Both the position numbers and the translations under genes were made by a program. Below are positions 10,381-20,810 of a stretch of DNA of 64,000 nt, piece by piece; position 1 is the stretch's first letter, and each line of letters opens with the position of its first letter. The notes beneath the pieces are model-generated. The model saw only the letters and a program-made list of their open reading frames with translations, made no database searches and had not been told where the DNA came from. This DNA is from Rheum nobile (taxonomy: Eukaryota; Streptophyta; Magnoliopsida; Caryophyllales; Polygonaceae). The stretch covers positions 1 through 64,000 of the forward strand of contig WOAB01000596.1 in the NCBI GenBank assembly GCA_027886185.1, in the 5' to 3' direction.

Positions 10381-12834
10381 TGTAATACCCCTCATTTTAA
10401 TAAAGAATATTTTGATAATTTTCCTAACTCCTGTATCACAAACCGGATTAATTTCAGAGAAGTTCAGACACTCTGTAATTTGTTTGATCTCTGTAATATT
10501 TTCCTGAGTGGTATAAAATACATTCGATGTATTTTCGGGGCTTAGAATACTCATTCGGGTGCAAAGATGTTAACCGAGTACCAATATATTTAACCCGGGG
10601 TTAAAAACTCGTACACGTACTTAACCCGGACAAAAGGGCCCAGATTTGGCCTTGACCGCACCCGCGGTCAAGTGGCCGCACCCTGCGGTGAAGGCCAATT
10701 CTGTAAGGCGGTCTGGGGAGGCTCGCCGCACCCGCGGTGAGGCCACCGCACCCCGCAGTGTCATCATTTCTTCTCTGCAGCGCCGGACTTCAGACGTCGC
10801 GTCGTCTTCGCCTCTGCAACTGTCCCATCCGGTCGTTATAGGTGCCTACCATGAGTCACCTGGTTGCTTGACCTCCTTGCTTGGGCTATAAAAGGAAAGG
10901 AGCTGGAGTGGAGTTGAATCACATCTCTCAAACTCTCTCTCTCAAATCTCTCATTTCCATTGTTACCGGAAAGCTCAAGCTTTCGCCGGAGTGTCGCCGG
11001 AGCTACCATATGAGGATAAGGTACTCTCCAAGTGGTGTTTGGAAGTGCAAGGAGTTGGGAAGTCGAAGCCCATCCTAATCGAATCCAAACGCGTCGATCA
11101 CGGTGAGTTCTCGTCATCGTCGTCTCGCCACTGTCACGCCACCGCACCCGCGGTCAAGGTCGGCGCACCCGCGGTGGGCTGGGCTCGTGGTGTGGCTTTG
11201 GGTCTTGTGGTCTCGAGCGAGGCTTTGTTCCTTCGATTCCTTTCGTCTCTTCTTAGATTCGTATATTTGGTTATCAAATCTAACTTAGGGTCTCGTTATG
11301 GGTCGTTCCGTAAGGATTTGTTACCCAAGATCTGTCCCTGCTTCGGACCCAGAAACTCGTCATCTCTAAGCTTTGTTCAAGCTTCGTCTAATCTAAGGCA
11401 AGTGGCGGTTCGATCTTGCTTATCATTCCATATTTATACTGATTATCAATTGTTTAATTGTTAATTAATTTGGGATGAATATTGTTTTCGTCTGGGAACA
11501 GTTTTGATAACTGTATATGATTTAAAAAGGAATATTATAATAGGTTGTTTATACTGTTAGAAACAACGGTATTATATATATATATGATTGAAATACAGAT
11601 ATTATAATAGGTTGTATATATTGCTAGAAACAATGCTATTATATCTGTTATTACCGTGATGGTATTGTTGTGGATTTTTATGCAAACTTGAAATATAGTT
11701 AGCAGTGGATTTTATGTGCACTTGAGATATAGTTAGCACGAGTATTCATAGGAGCGTTGCTTACCTTGAGAGGTAGCCGTTTCTTTATAACCCGGTGGAT
11801 AGGATGTTCAAGCCCTAACACTGTTTCTCTAGTCATGACTATCCTCTATCCGAGTATAGGGGAGGTGCGCTTAGCCGGCGTCAAACCTTTAGGGATTTAT
11901 TCCCGACTATATATCTCTATATCCTGAGGGATGAGATGATTATGATAAAAGCTTATAACGTGAATATACGTTTTGGAATTAAATAAGATAAGTGACGTTA
12001 TGCATATCATTAATGAACCTTAGGGCGAGAAGTACAACTTGGAAACTCGTTCGGGACTTCGATTAGAGTAAGTCCACCTTCCGAATCTGAATTCGCATTA
12101 TGCGGTGAGGTTGGTCGTGGACCCAAATAGTCAAGTCGTTTTTAAACGTTTGTGTGAAACTTTAATGTTCCCAAACATTTGTCATACTTTCCGATAAGAC
12201 TCAATTCGTTTGAGTCTTCTCTTCATATGTTTCCGTAAGACTCATTCTTTCAGAGTCTTTTCTCTTGATCATACCTTTTCGTATTTTATTTCAGTAGGAG
12301 TATGGTGATTGACTATCGTCATCGAGTTTTATTCGAGAAGCGATGAGTCTAACCTAATACGACTACTTAGAACCTTTCTGTTTAACCCTTGCATAGTCTT
12401 TCATTAGACTAATCAACCGGTTATATTCCCTTGCATGGTTGGCTGGTGTCATCCGTCTCATACGGCACATCATATAAAATGCAGTTCCATGAAGGCTAGA
12501 AACAACGGTGAAGGCAGATGGAATTTTGAAGTGTTTTACCAAGGTTGAGATCCTAGGCATGTGATCGCTAGATCAAGACTTTTGTGTCATTTATTTTAAA
12601 AAGGACTTTCGCTGTATTAAACATGTCTTATGTTAAGACTACTCTGTATTTCTGTTGTGTTTGGATTATGGATGTAACTCCAAGACTTTGATTTAATACG
12701 AAATGTTATGATATTTCATATTATAAATGTTGTTTTATGTTTTGTATAAACTGGTTAAGCCTTGGGTGGCTTCAGATGTGGAATCTAAGGTTACTGGCGG
12801 TAATGCTTTCAAGGAGATATTTGGGGGTGTTACA
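10381..12834 (+). repeat. gypsy 3' LTR (2454 bp)
   Basis: Begins TGTAATACCCC directly after the polypurine tract and ends GTGTTACA before ATAGA. It differs from the 5' LTR by about 3% in the first 260 bases, plus a 9-bp deletion near 10630 (one copy of a GACAAAAGA repeat). It has the same TATA box (about 10886-10892) and hairpin modules. Confidence 0.95.
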
Positions 12835-13413
12835 ATAGATGACTTCGACCATTATTTCTGGTTAGATTAACCCATGAAACAGCGTCATCTAGCATGTAGG
12901 CATCCAAATGTTCATTCCTTAACTGAACCATAATCAGGTTTTGTTCCTATGATATAAATTACTGATTATATAAGAAATAAAACTAAATAGAGGTAATGCA
13001 TCAATTTACTTACCATTCCCTCAAATGAAGCACGCTACATGGGCTTCAAAATTGCGAAGAGGTTCTAGGCTCTGTAGCCCTCCCAGAGAAGGCTTCAGAT
13101 GTGGAATCTGAGGTCACTGGCGGTAATGCTTTCAAGGAGATATTTGGGGGTGTTACAGTAGATGACTTCGACCATTATTTCTGGTTAGATTAACCCATGA
13201 AGCAGCGCCATCTAGCATGTAGGCATCCAAATGTTCATTCCTTAACTGAACCATAATCAGGTTTTGTTCCTATGATATAAATTACTAATTATATAAGAAA
13301 TAAAACTAAATAGAGGTAATGCATCAATTTACTTACCATTCCCTCAAATGAAGCAAGCTACATGGGCTTCAAAATTGCGAAGAGGTTCTAGACTCTGCAG
13401 ACCTCCCAGAGAA
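12768..13413. repeat. 323-bp tandem duplication across the LTR/flank junction
   Basis: Unit 1 is 12768-13090 and unit 2 is 13091-13413. Each contains the last 67 bases of the gypsy LTR followed by about 256 bases of Za flank. The distal unit keeps the exact target sequence GTAGA and the LTR-tail bases seen in the 5' LTR, while the proximal unit reads ATAGA. The units differ by roughly 3%. The same arrangement is in the right copy at 57069-57714. Confidence 0.9.
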
Positions 13414-13549
13414 GGCTTAGTCATAAATGGTTCGATGAACGATCCTCTCTTCTAACTTGTCATCATCATCGATATCCAACGGGACGGCAAGCTGAACGGT
13501 CATCATGTGGAGAAGTCGGTTCTTCTTGATTCATGCCATTTAGTGTCTC
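12835..13549. mobile_element. Za middle segment
   Basis: Corresponds to Z 41637-42028 (minus-strand PMD gene region, including its short intron) but contains the tandem duplication described at 12768-13413. Its last five bases GTCTC (13545-13549) are the target site of the copia element. No intact frame remains. Confidence 0.8.
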
Positions 13550-14685
13550 TGTTAGGAAACGGAACTCTGGAACCTCGGTTCCCCTGAGAGTTCCTTTCCT
13601 CAGTTTCTCTACTTTTGAAGATGACAAATATTATGATACTAATGTTTTATCTCAAAGATGTGTTTTAAGGAACCACAGGAATATACCAAAGGCAAGAAAA
13701 CCAAACAGGACAAAGAGAACCAAAGGAACAAGACAGAAGAAGGAACCCAGAGGAACCCAGGTGTACCCAGAAAGGTAGCATGCAAGGCTGCGATTTCCGA
13801 GAAATCTGGGAACACACAACCTAGGACAAAAGTTGTTGAAAACGACTTGTCCGAAGTTTCTAAAGGTCTGCCAATGTCCAGAACAAAACAACAAGATACC
13901 CAGAAATGCTGAACCTCGGACAAAAAAGATGAAAGCGACAGGACATAGAGATGTCACTATCCAGAAGACAGTTCCCAAGCGCCCAACTTGCTCAACCTCA
14001 GACGAAAGCATTTGAACAACGACATAGCAAGACTCGTCTGAGATAGTTGACCAACCAAGAGAGATTCTGAGCTGCCTAGGTTGTTTGCACATGCCAAGAA
14101 CAACGTGGACCAAGGAGAACCACTGATCCTAGGGCAAGCTCAATCTGTGGGAACCTAGAGAGGATTAAGCTGCGAAGAATCCTCTATAAAAGGAAGACTA
14201 ACTCAAGAGAGTTATCTTCATGCACTGAAATACGAATCACACTCATTAGCAAATATCAAGTGTGAACCTTCAAACAAGATCACCAAAGCAAACCGAGATC
14301 AAGAGGAACCAGTCAAGGAAGAGAAGAGCTGAGTGCTAAGTTCCTGTGACTGTAAGTGATAGTTCCTAGGTGTGAAGGTCTATTTCTTGGATTAATTATT
14401 GATTGTGTTAAGTTATCTAGGATTGCCTAACTGTGTAAGGCAAAGAAACTGTGTGTTTATTCCTAGGATAAGCTGTAACCAAAAGAGATAAGGAATCAAG
14501 AAGTAGACCTTGAAATCCTTTCGAAAGAAAGGTAGTGGTTTTTATCCTGGATTGCTAGTTGGCAATCAAAGGTTTCCACTATAAGGAACTTGTTATTTGT
14601 TTGATTGTTTATTTTCGCTGCGAAGGGAACTTAGAATTCATATTCTGAGTTCCTTAAGTTATTTCCTAACAATCACGATCCTACA
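13550..14685 (+). repeat. copia 5' LTR (1136 bp)
   Basis: TG...CA bounded. An inverted repeat joins the start (TGTTAGGAAA, 13550-13559) to TTTCCTAACA at 14662-14671, but 14 further bases to CCTACA belong to the LTR because the 3' LTR ends the same way before its target duplication. It contains a TATA box near 14185. Overlapping ORFs inside it on both strands are not supported as genes. Confidence 0.93.
14185..14191 (+). promoter_or_regulatory. copia LTR TATA box
   Basis: CTCTATAAAAGGAAG context, conserved in the 3' LTR (about 23699-23705) and the right copy (about 58486-58492). Likely the Pol II promoter of the element. Confidence 0.6.
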
Positions 14686-14687
14686 AT

Positions 14688-14700
14688 TGGTATCAGAGCA
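14688..14700 (+). other. copia primer-binding site (tRNA-Met)
   Basis: TGGTATCAGAGCA starts two bases after the LTR end and is complementary to the 3' end of initiator tRNA-Met. Confidence 0.9.
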
Positions 14701-14735
14701 GGAAAAGCTCTAGATCTTTGTTAAGTTTGCAGATC

Positions 14736-15518
14736 ATGTCTCAACCAAGCAAGTTTGAGCTCGGAATCTCCACCAACAAACCACATCTCCGAAAGAAAGG
14801 AGAAGAAACATGGTGGGAAAAGTGCATGGAAAGCCACATCAAAACCAATGACTACCAATGCTGGAGGATAGTCGAAAATAGAGATGGCTATGTCGACCTC
14901 ACCATGAAGGAAGAAGATTGGAAACCAGAATACTATGTTTTCATGGAGAAGAATGCCAAGGCCAGGCAATTCATCCTAAATGGATTGGACAGAGAGGACA
15001 TGGACAAGGTCATAGGAATTAAGACGGCCAAAGAGATGTGGAAAGCTCTCAAGGAGATGCATGAAGGAAGTGAGGAACTAAAGCAAAGCAGAAAGTTTGC
15101 TTTGGAAGGAGAATACCACACTTTCAAAATGATGGAAACTGAGACCATCTCAGAATACTACTCCCGCTTCAACAGATTGATTGGAAAGTTAACAGCGGCG
15201 AGAGTCGATCTTGATGAAGTCTCCAAGTCCCTAGTGGTCATCAATGGACTCAACTCCAAATTCACCCTTCTGAAGGGAATCATGAAGAACACTCCAGGCA
15301 TCCAATCCCTTCCCTTGACACAAATCATAGGGAAACTGGAGGTTGAAGAAGGAGAGCACACCAAAGCCAATACCGACAAGAAACTAGAGAAAGGAATTGC
15401 CCTCAAGATCTCAAAAGCCTTCTCTAGGCTCGAGATGGAGGAAGAGAACTCAGACTTAGAAGAAGAAGAGGACGAACTTACGGCCCTCTTCACAAAGAAC
15501 ATCAAAAATTCTTTGTGA
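14736..15518 (+). CDS. copia gag, N-terminal part
   Basis: Starts at ATG 14736 (MSQPSKFELG), preferred over an upstream TTG because it follows the primer site at normal spacing. The 260 or so residues match the copia gag family: the tryptophan-rich start (WWEKCMESHIK), AKEMWKALKEMHEG and ETISEYYSRFNRLIGKL. An acidic linker precedes LTALFTKNIKNSL and the stop at 15516. The next frame (from 15515) continues the homologous gag sequence with zinc knuckles, so the break is either a lost A in the run at 15504-15508 or a -1 frameshift site. The right copy is identical at this point. Confidence 0.85.
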   Translation: MSQPSKFELGISTNKPHLRKKGEETWWEKCMESHIKTNDYQCWRIVENRDGYVDLTMKEEDWKPEYYVFMEKNAKARQFILNGLDREDMDKVIGIKTAKEMWKALKEMHEGSEELKQSRKFALEGEYHTFKMMETETISEYYSRFNRLIGKLTAARVDLDEVSKSLVVINGLNSKFTLLKGIMKNTPGIQSLPLTQIIGKLEVEEGEHTKANTDKKLEKGIALKISKAFSRLEMEEENSDLEEEEDELTALFTKNIKNSL

Positions 15519-18500
15519 AGGTAAGGTTCCAAAAGGGCAGTTCCTCCCACAATAGACCCAGAAGAGATCTCAAGGAAGTCTCCTGTTACGAGTGCAAGGA
15601 AAAGGGAAACTACGCTAAGAATTGTCCCAACAAGGAAGACTCAAAGGAAGAAGAAAGACCTCAGAGAAAGAAGGCTCTCGTAGCCTCATGGGGAGAAGAC
15701 TCAGATGAGGAACTGGATCTCAGTGGCTTCTCTGGAGGAAGATGTCTCATGGCAAAAGGAGACTCAAGCGACTCAGAAGACCTTGAGGTAACTTCTGACG
15801 ATCTCTTAAAATCCCTAGTTGATTGTGATAAGAAACAACTTCTTAAGATCATAAAGAAACTAGGAAAGGAAACCAGTTCCCTTCAACAGAAACTAGATGA
15901 TTGTGAAGATGAAATTGCTTGCTTGACTATTGAGAATTCTGTTTGGAGTAAGAAACTTGATGAAACTGAGAAAGACCTAGCTGAAACTCACTCCAAACTC
16001 ATTGATATTAGGAATGTGCATGCTAGTCACCTTAAAACTTGCAAATCTTGTGATGAAACTAGCATAGATTCTGTCAAAGTTTCCTTGCATGCTAACCCAC
16101 CTGGAAATGACATGTTTCAATCCATAATTGATAGGTTAGACATTCTCACTAATTCCATTAATGAAAAAACGATAAATCAAACTGTTTTTGTGAGACAACG
16201 GCATGGAATAGGATATGTCAATAATAAAGAGAACAATGATGCTGAAGAAGAAAAGGCTAGGCGAGAACTTGTTGAGATGAATGAGAATCTCAGTATTGCT
16301 CTTGCCACTTCTCGTGATAGGAATCAATTCCTATCAGAGAAGATCATGGTCCTTGGGAACAAGGCTGAGGTTGCCAAACATCTCAATGAAGGCTCTCAAA
16401 GTCCTAAGAAGGAACCAAAGGGAAAAGAAAAGATGGTTCCTGAAAACCAATGGTTCACCAATTCCTTTGCTCACAAAAGATATATTGACATGGCCCATAG
16501 CAAGGTTAGAAACAATGTTGATTTTAACAAAAGGAAAACTGATAAACCTTTTAGGCTAGGAAAAGGAAAATATGGAAATATTATTTACAATCGTTTGTGT
16601 ACCTACTGTGGTAATAATGGTCATTACAACACTGACTGTGCTAAGAAAAGGAACTTTGAAAAGGAGAAAAGTACTCATTACCATGAAAGGAACCAGTTCC
16701 CTAACTACTCACAGACTCGGAATGCTAATCCCCCCAGTAAAGCCAAGCTTCGCTGGGTTCAAAAATCTTAGTTCCCTTACGTGCAGGAAGAAGAGAGGCA
16801 ACCCCAACTATGGTACATTGACAGTGGTTGCTCATGCCATATGACTGGAAGAAGAAATCAAATGACCTCTCTTCAACCTCTCCAAGGTGGAAACATATCC
16901 TTTGGAGACAAAAGCAAAGGGAAAATATGTGGAATAGGAACTGTGAAACTCAACGACCACATTCAGGTAAACAAAGTTCACCTTGTTGATAATCTTGGTT
17001 TTGATCTAATAAGCGTGTCACAGCTGTGTGATCAAGGAGACAATGAAGTTAGATTCAGATCCAACGAATGTTCAGTCCTTGACTCCTCGGGACAAATCAT
17101 CCTAAAAGGGAAAAGATTCAACAATGTCTACATAATTGATCCATCCTTTGTTCCCAAGGAGAAACTTTGTCTCTCAACTGTGAATGACCAAGCTGATTTG
17201 TGGCATCAATGCCTCGGTCATGCTAGCACCAAGCTGATTCAAAAGCTACACTCTAGTCAGAGGGCTGCCAAAGCTAAGTGGCACATCTAAGGAACTGTGC
17301 TCTGACTGTGTAAAAGGGAAACAGACTCATAGTTCCTTCAAGTCCAAAAACATGGTAAGCACCTCAAGGCCTCTTGAACTCATCCACATGGATCTGTGTG
17401 GACCCATGAGAGTTCAGATCCTGGGAGGGAACATGTATATCTTTGTTCTTGTCGATGACTTCTCTCGCTTTACTTGGACCATCTTTATTAAATCTAAGAG
17501 TGAAGTTATTGACCGCTTTAAAGATATGGTTCCCTTGTTAGAAAAATCTCTTGATTGTTCACTCAATGCTATTCGGTCTGACCATGGTACCGAATTCGAA
17601 AATGGAGAACTTCTAACCTTTTGCAGTGAGCATGGCATTGATCACAATTTCTCTGCACCATACACTCCTCAACAAAATGGAGTAGTGGAAAGGAAGAACG
17701 AAACTTTGGAAGACATGGCTCCGACTATGCTGATCTCAAGTGGACTCTCTCAATCATTTTGGGCTGAGGCGATCAACATAGCTTACTATATCATCAATCG
17801 AGCCATGCTTCGCCCAATCACAGAAAAGACACCCTATGAGCTCCTAAGAGGAAGAGTTCCCAACATCTCGCATCTGAGGGTGTTCGGATGCAAGTGATTT
17901 GTGCACAACAATGGGAAGGACAATCTTGGCAAGTTCGACCCAAGAAGTGATGAAGGAATCTTCATTGGATACGCCTCGGGTAGCAAGGCGTACAAAGTCT
18001 TCAACAAAAGGACTAAAAAGGTAGAAGAAAGTGTTCATGTTATTTTTAATGAAAAATCACTTGGAAAGATTGTGCAGAACACCACCAATTCCTTTGAAGA
18101 CCCGTTTCCCAAGTCATATCAAGAAAATCCATATGAAGATGTCACTCCACCCAGTTTCTGCACTGCTGCTCGGAACCCTCCAATGGCTCATCTACCAGTT
18201 CCCATGAACAATGAACAACAATCCATTTATGGGAACCATGAGCATGACGACAACATCTGTGGAGACTTCAATGACTCATCTTCCCACATGATCTTCAATG
18301 GAGAAGGTGATTCCAACCAGGAAGCTGAATGTTCAACTCAGAATGTCTCCACATCAAATGCTCTAGCTCCTAATAGAGAAAGAAGAGTCATCAAGCCTCC
18401 AGTCAGGTTTGAACATCTAACCTTCTTTGCTTTCAATGCTTTTCTGTCTATTGTGGAACCAAAGAATATAGGTGAGGCACTGAAGGATGCGGACTGGATC

Positions 18501-19988
18501 CAAGCTATGCAAGAAGAGCTCCATCAGTTTGAAAGGAACAAAGTATGGCATCTAGTTCCCCGTCCCAAGGATAAACACATCATAGGAACTAGATGGGTTT
18601 TCAGAAATAAGCTAGATGATACAGGAGCTGTGATAAGGAACAAAGCAAGACTCGTTGCTCAAGGATACAATCAATAAGAAGGCATCGACTATGATGAAAC
18701 CTATGCTCTAGTGGCAAGGATTGAGGCAATAAGATTGTTGATTGCCTTTGCATCACACAAAGGGTTCAAGTTGTTCCAAATGGATGTAAAGACGGCCTTC
18801 CTCAATGGAATTCTTCAAGAAGAAGTCTATGTAAAGCAACCACCTGGTTTTGAAGACGACGATCATCCAGATCATGTCTACTTTCTAGACAAGGCACTCT
18901 ATGGCCTCAAGCAAGCTCCCAGAGCTTGGTATGATCATCTTGCCCAGTTCCTACTCTCAAATGGCTACAGGCGTGGAGTCATTGATAAGACTCTCTTCAT
19001 CCTAGAAGAAGAAGGTAACATCTTAGTGGTTCAAATTTATGTTGATGATATCATTTTTGGTTCCACTAACCTGTCCCTTGTAGATAAGTTCAAAGACCTG
19101 ATGAGCAGTGAATTTGAAATGAGCCTAATTGGGAAACTCACCTTCTTCCTCGGATTACAAATCACTCAAAAGAAAGATGGCATACAAATTCACCAACAGA
19201 AGTATATCAAGGAACTATTGAAGAAGTTCAAAATGGATTCATGCAAGCCTCTCTCCACTCCCATATCCACCATTGCCCATTTGGATAAGGACCATTCGAG
19301 TCCTCTTGTGGAGGAGAAGCTCTATAGAGGTATGATAGGCTCACTCATGTACATAACTGCTAGTCGACCAGACATTGTTTTTGTTGTTGGCTTGTGTGCT
19401 AGGTTCCAATCCTGTCCAAGAGAAACCCACTTGGCTGATGTGAAAAGAATACTTAGATATCTCAAGGGAACTGACTCTCTCTGCATTTGGTACCCCAAAG
19501 AGTGTCCATTTGAGCTAATGGGCTTCACTGATGCTGATTATGCTGGATACTTGGTGGATAGGAAGAGCACTTCTGGAATGGCACAGTTCCTAGGCCCTTG
19601 CCTTGTGTCATGGGGATCAAAGAAACAAGTCTCAGTCTCCCTCTCCACCACAGAATCCGAGTACATTGCGGCTGCCTCCTGTTGTTCCCAACTTCTCTGG
19701 CTAAAGCAACAACTCGCGGATTTTGGTATGTCTTATGGCCCTCTTACAATTCTTTGTGATAACACTAGTGCCATAAATATTTCAAAGAATCATGTGCATC
19801 ATAATAGGACCAAACATATCGATATAAGACATCATTTTCTTAGAGATCATGTTGAGAAGGGAAACATCATTATGAAGTTTTGTAGAACTGAAGATCAGGT
19901 TGCAGATATATTCACTAAAGCCTTGAATAGAGTTCCTTTCGAGAACCTTAGATTGGAACTAGGAATGATTCCTATAACCTATAAGTGA
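15515..19988 (+). pseudogene. copia gag C-terminus and pol (PR-INT-RT-RNase H)
   Basis: Order of domains: zinc knuckle 1 (CYECKEKGNYAKNC, where the His is Asn), a long coiled-coil-like acidic region, zinc knuckle 2 (CTYCGNNGHYNTDC, intact), protease (DSGCSCHMTG), integrase zinc region and DDE core (MDLCGPM, RSDHGTEF, QNGVVERKNETL), RT (YVDDIIFG) and RNase H (TDADYAG, STTESEYIAA, ending LELGMIPITYK). In-frame stops lie at 16769 (TAG), 17895 (TGA in FGCK-FVHN) and 18675 (TAA), and a frameshift at about 17256 before the LVRGLPKLSG segment. All are shared with the right copy, so the element was dead before duplication or moved using proteins supplied elsewhere. Confidence 0.92.
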
Positions 19989-20810
19989 CTTTAGTATAAA
20001 GGTTCCTTTCCAGTTCCCCTGATTGTCTAGTTTAAGATTGTCAACTTGTTGAGTCTTGATATCTTTGTGCTATATCTGTTGCTTCAAATCCTACTTTTCA
20101 TAATGGTCTCTTTAAAAAGGGTTTAGATAAATTTTTCTGGCTCGTGTCCTTCTGGTCCTCATTATTCTTTTCACTTCTTCATTGTTCAAGTTTCTTTGAA
20201 TGGCCCAAAAGTCACAATCTGATCATATTTCTAACCCAACACTATAAGCCGAAATGATGATTGTGTATTAAGACCTTCCCCTGCCTCATTGCTCACTTTA
20301 ATTCTCTATGATCCATCCCTAAACCCTCTTTGAGAATTATTGTGCAATGCGATAAATGGCCTACCCTGATTTCTTGTATGGGAACGTATTTTTCTGGTTC
20401 CATTGTTTAAACCCACATCAAAGGTTCCCACTTGTCCTTCTAGCACATTGAATATATCGCCAGAAAGGAACCAGGATGAAGCATACTTCCAACGGCTACT
20501 TTGGCTCTCCCCCAAAGCTATTTATGGCAAAATCGCAGAGGTCAGTCACGTCTTATCAGTTGGAAGACCTCCCTCCTCTCTGAATGGGTAAGCTTTGAAT
20601 TTGTATTGACCGTTCGGAAAAGCTACAAAGAGCCTTCAATGCTCCAGATTCTCCCCAATCTTCTCAATGGCTAGATTTGTCTCAACGTCCCTTCCGCCAT
20701 CACCACCTTTAAGAGTTGCCCTGTTGCTCCAAGCCCATCCCACAACTCGCCATCTCTCTGATCTTCCACTTCTCTCTCTCTTAAACACAGAAATCCTTAA
20801 CCTCTCAAAA
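19989..20810 (+). other. copia spacer between pol and 3' ORF
   Basis: No sustained coding frame. Short ORFs (for example 20306-20515 minus, 20403-20591 plus) have no recognisable similarity. The plus frame from 20667 runs into the 3' ORF, but its better start is ATG 20811. Confidence 0.6.

Larger units (their letters stand above)
1848..12834 (+). mobile_element. Full-length Ty3/gypsy chromovirus-type retrotransposon (left copy)
   Basis: The boundaries are set by TGTAATACCCC at the left, GTGTTACA at the right, and flanks GTAGA (1843-1847) and ATAGA (12835-12839), one mismatch from a 5-bp target-site duplication. The uninterrupted site GTAGA survives at 41637-41641. Order: 5' LTR, tRNA-Met primer site, an extra acidic ORF, gag, protease, reverse transcriptase, RNase H, integrase with a C-terminal chromodomain-like segment, polypurine tract, 3' LTR. 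Domain order and the C-terminal segment point to a chromovirus, probably the Tekay/Del clade (inference). The gag-pol is broken by frameshifts and stops, so it is not autonomous. The LTRs differ by 8 substitutions in the first 260 or so bases. Confidence 0.95.
1..19699. repeat. Left copy of a large direct repeat
   Basis: Base-by-base reading shows that this stretch recurs at 44280-64000 in the same orientation. The offset is 44279 at the left edge, 44294 from about 1400 to 5050 and 44301 from about 7500 onward. It carries the same nested gypsy and copia insertions at identical sites, so the duplication followed both insertions. Substitutions between copies are rare (about 10 in 5 kb of copia coding sequence). 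Indels cluster at 1-1390 and 5050-7960. The left edge of the repeat lies outside the window. Confidence 0.97.

Noticed and set aside
13652..14113. 153-codon minus ORF and overlapping plus ORFs in the copia LTR
   Set aside because: Overlapping frames on both strands inside an LTR; long only because of base composition.
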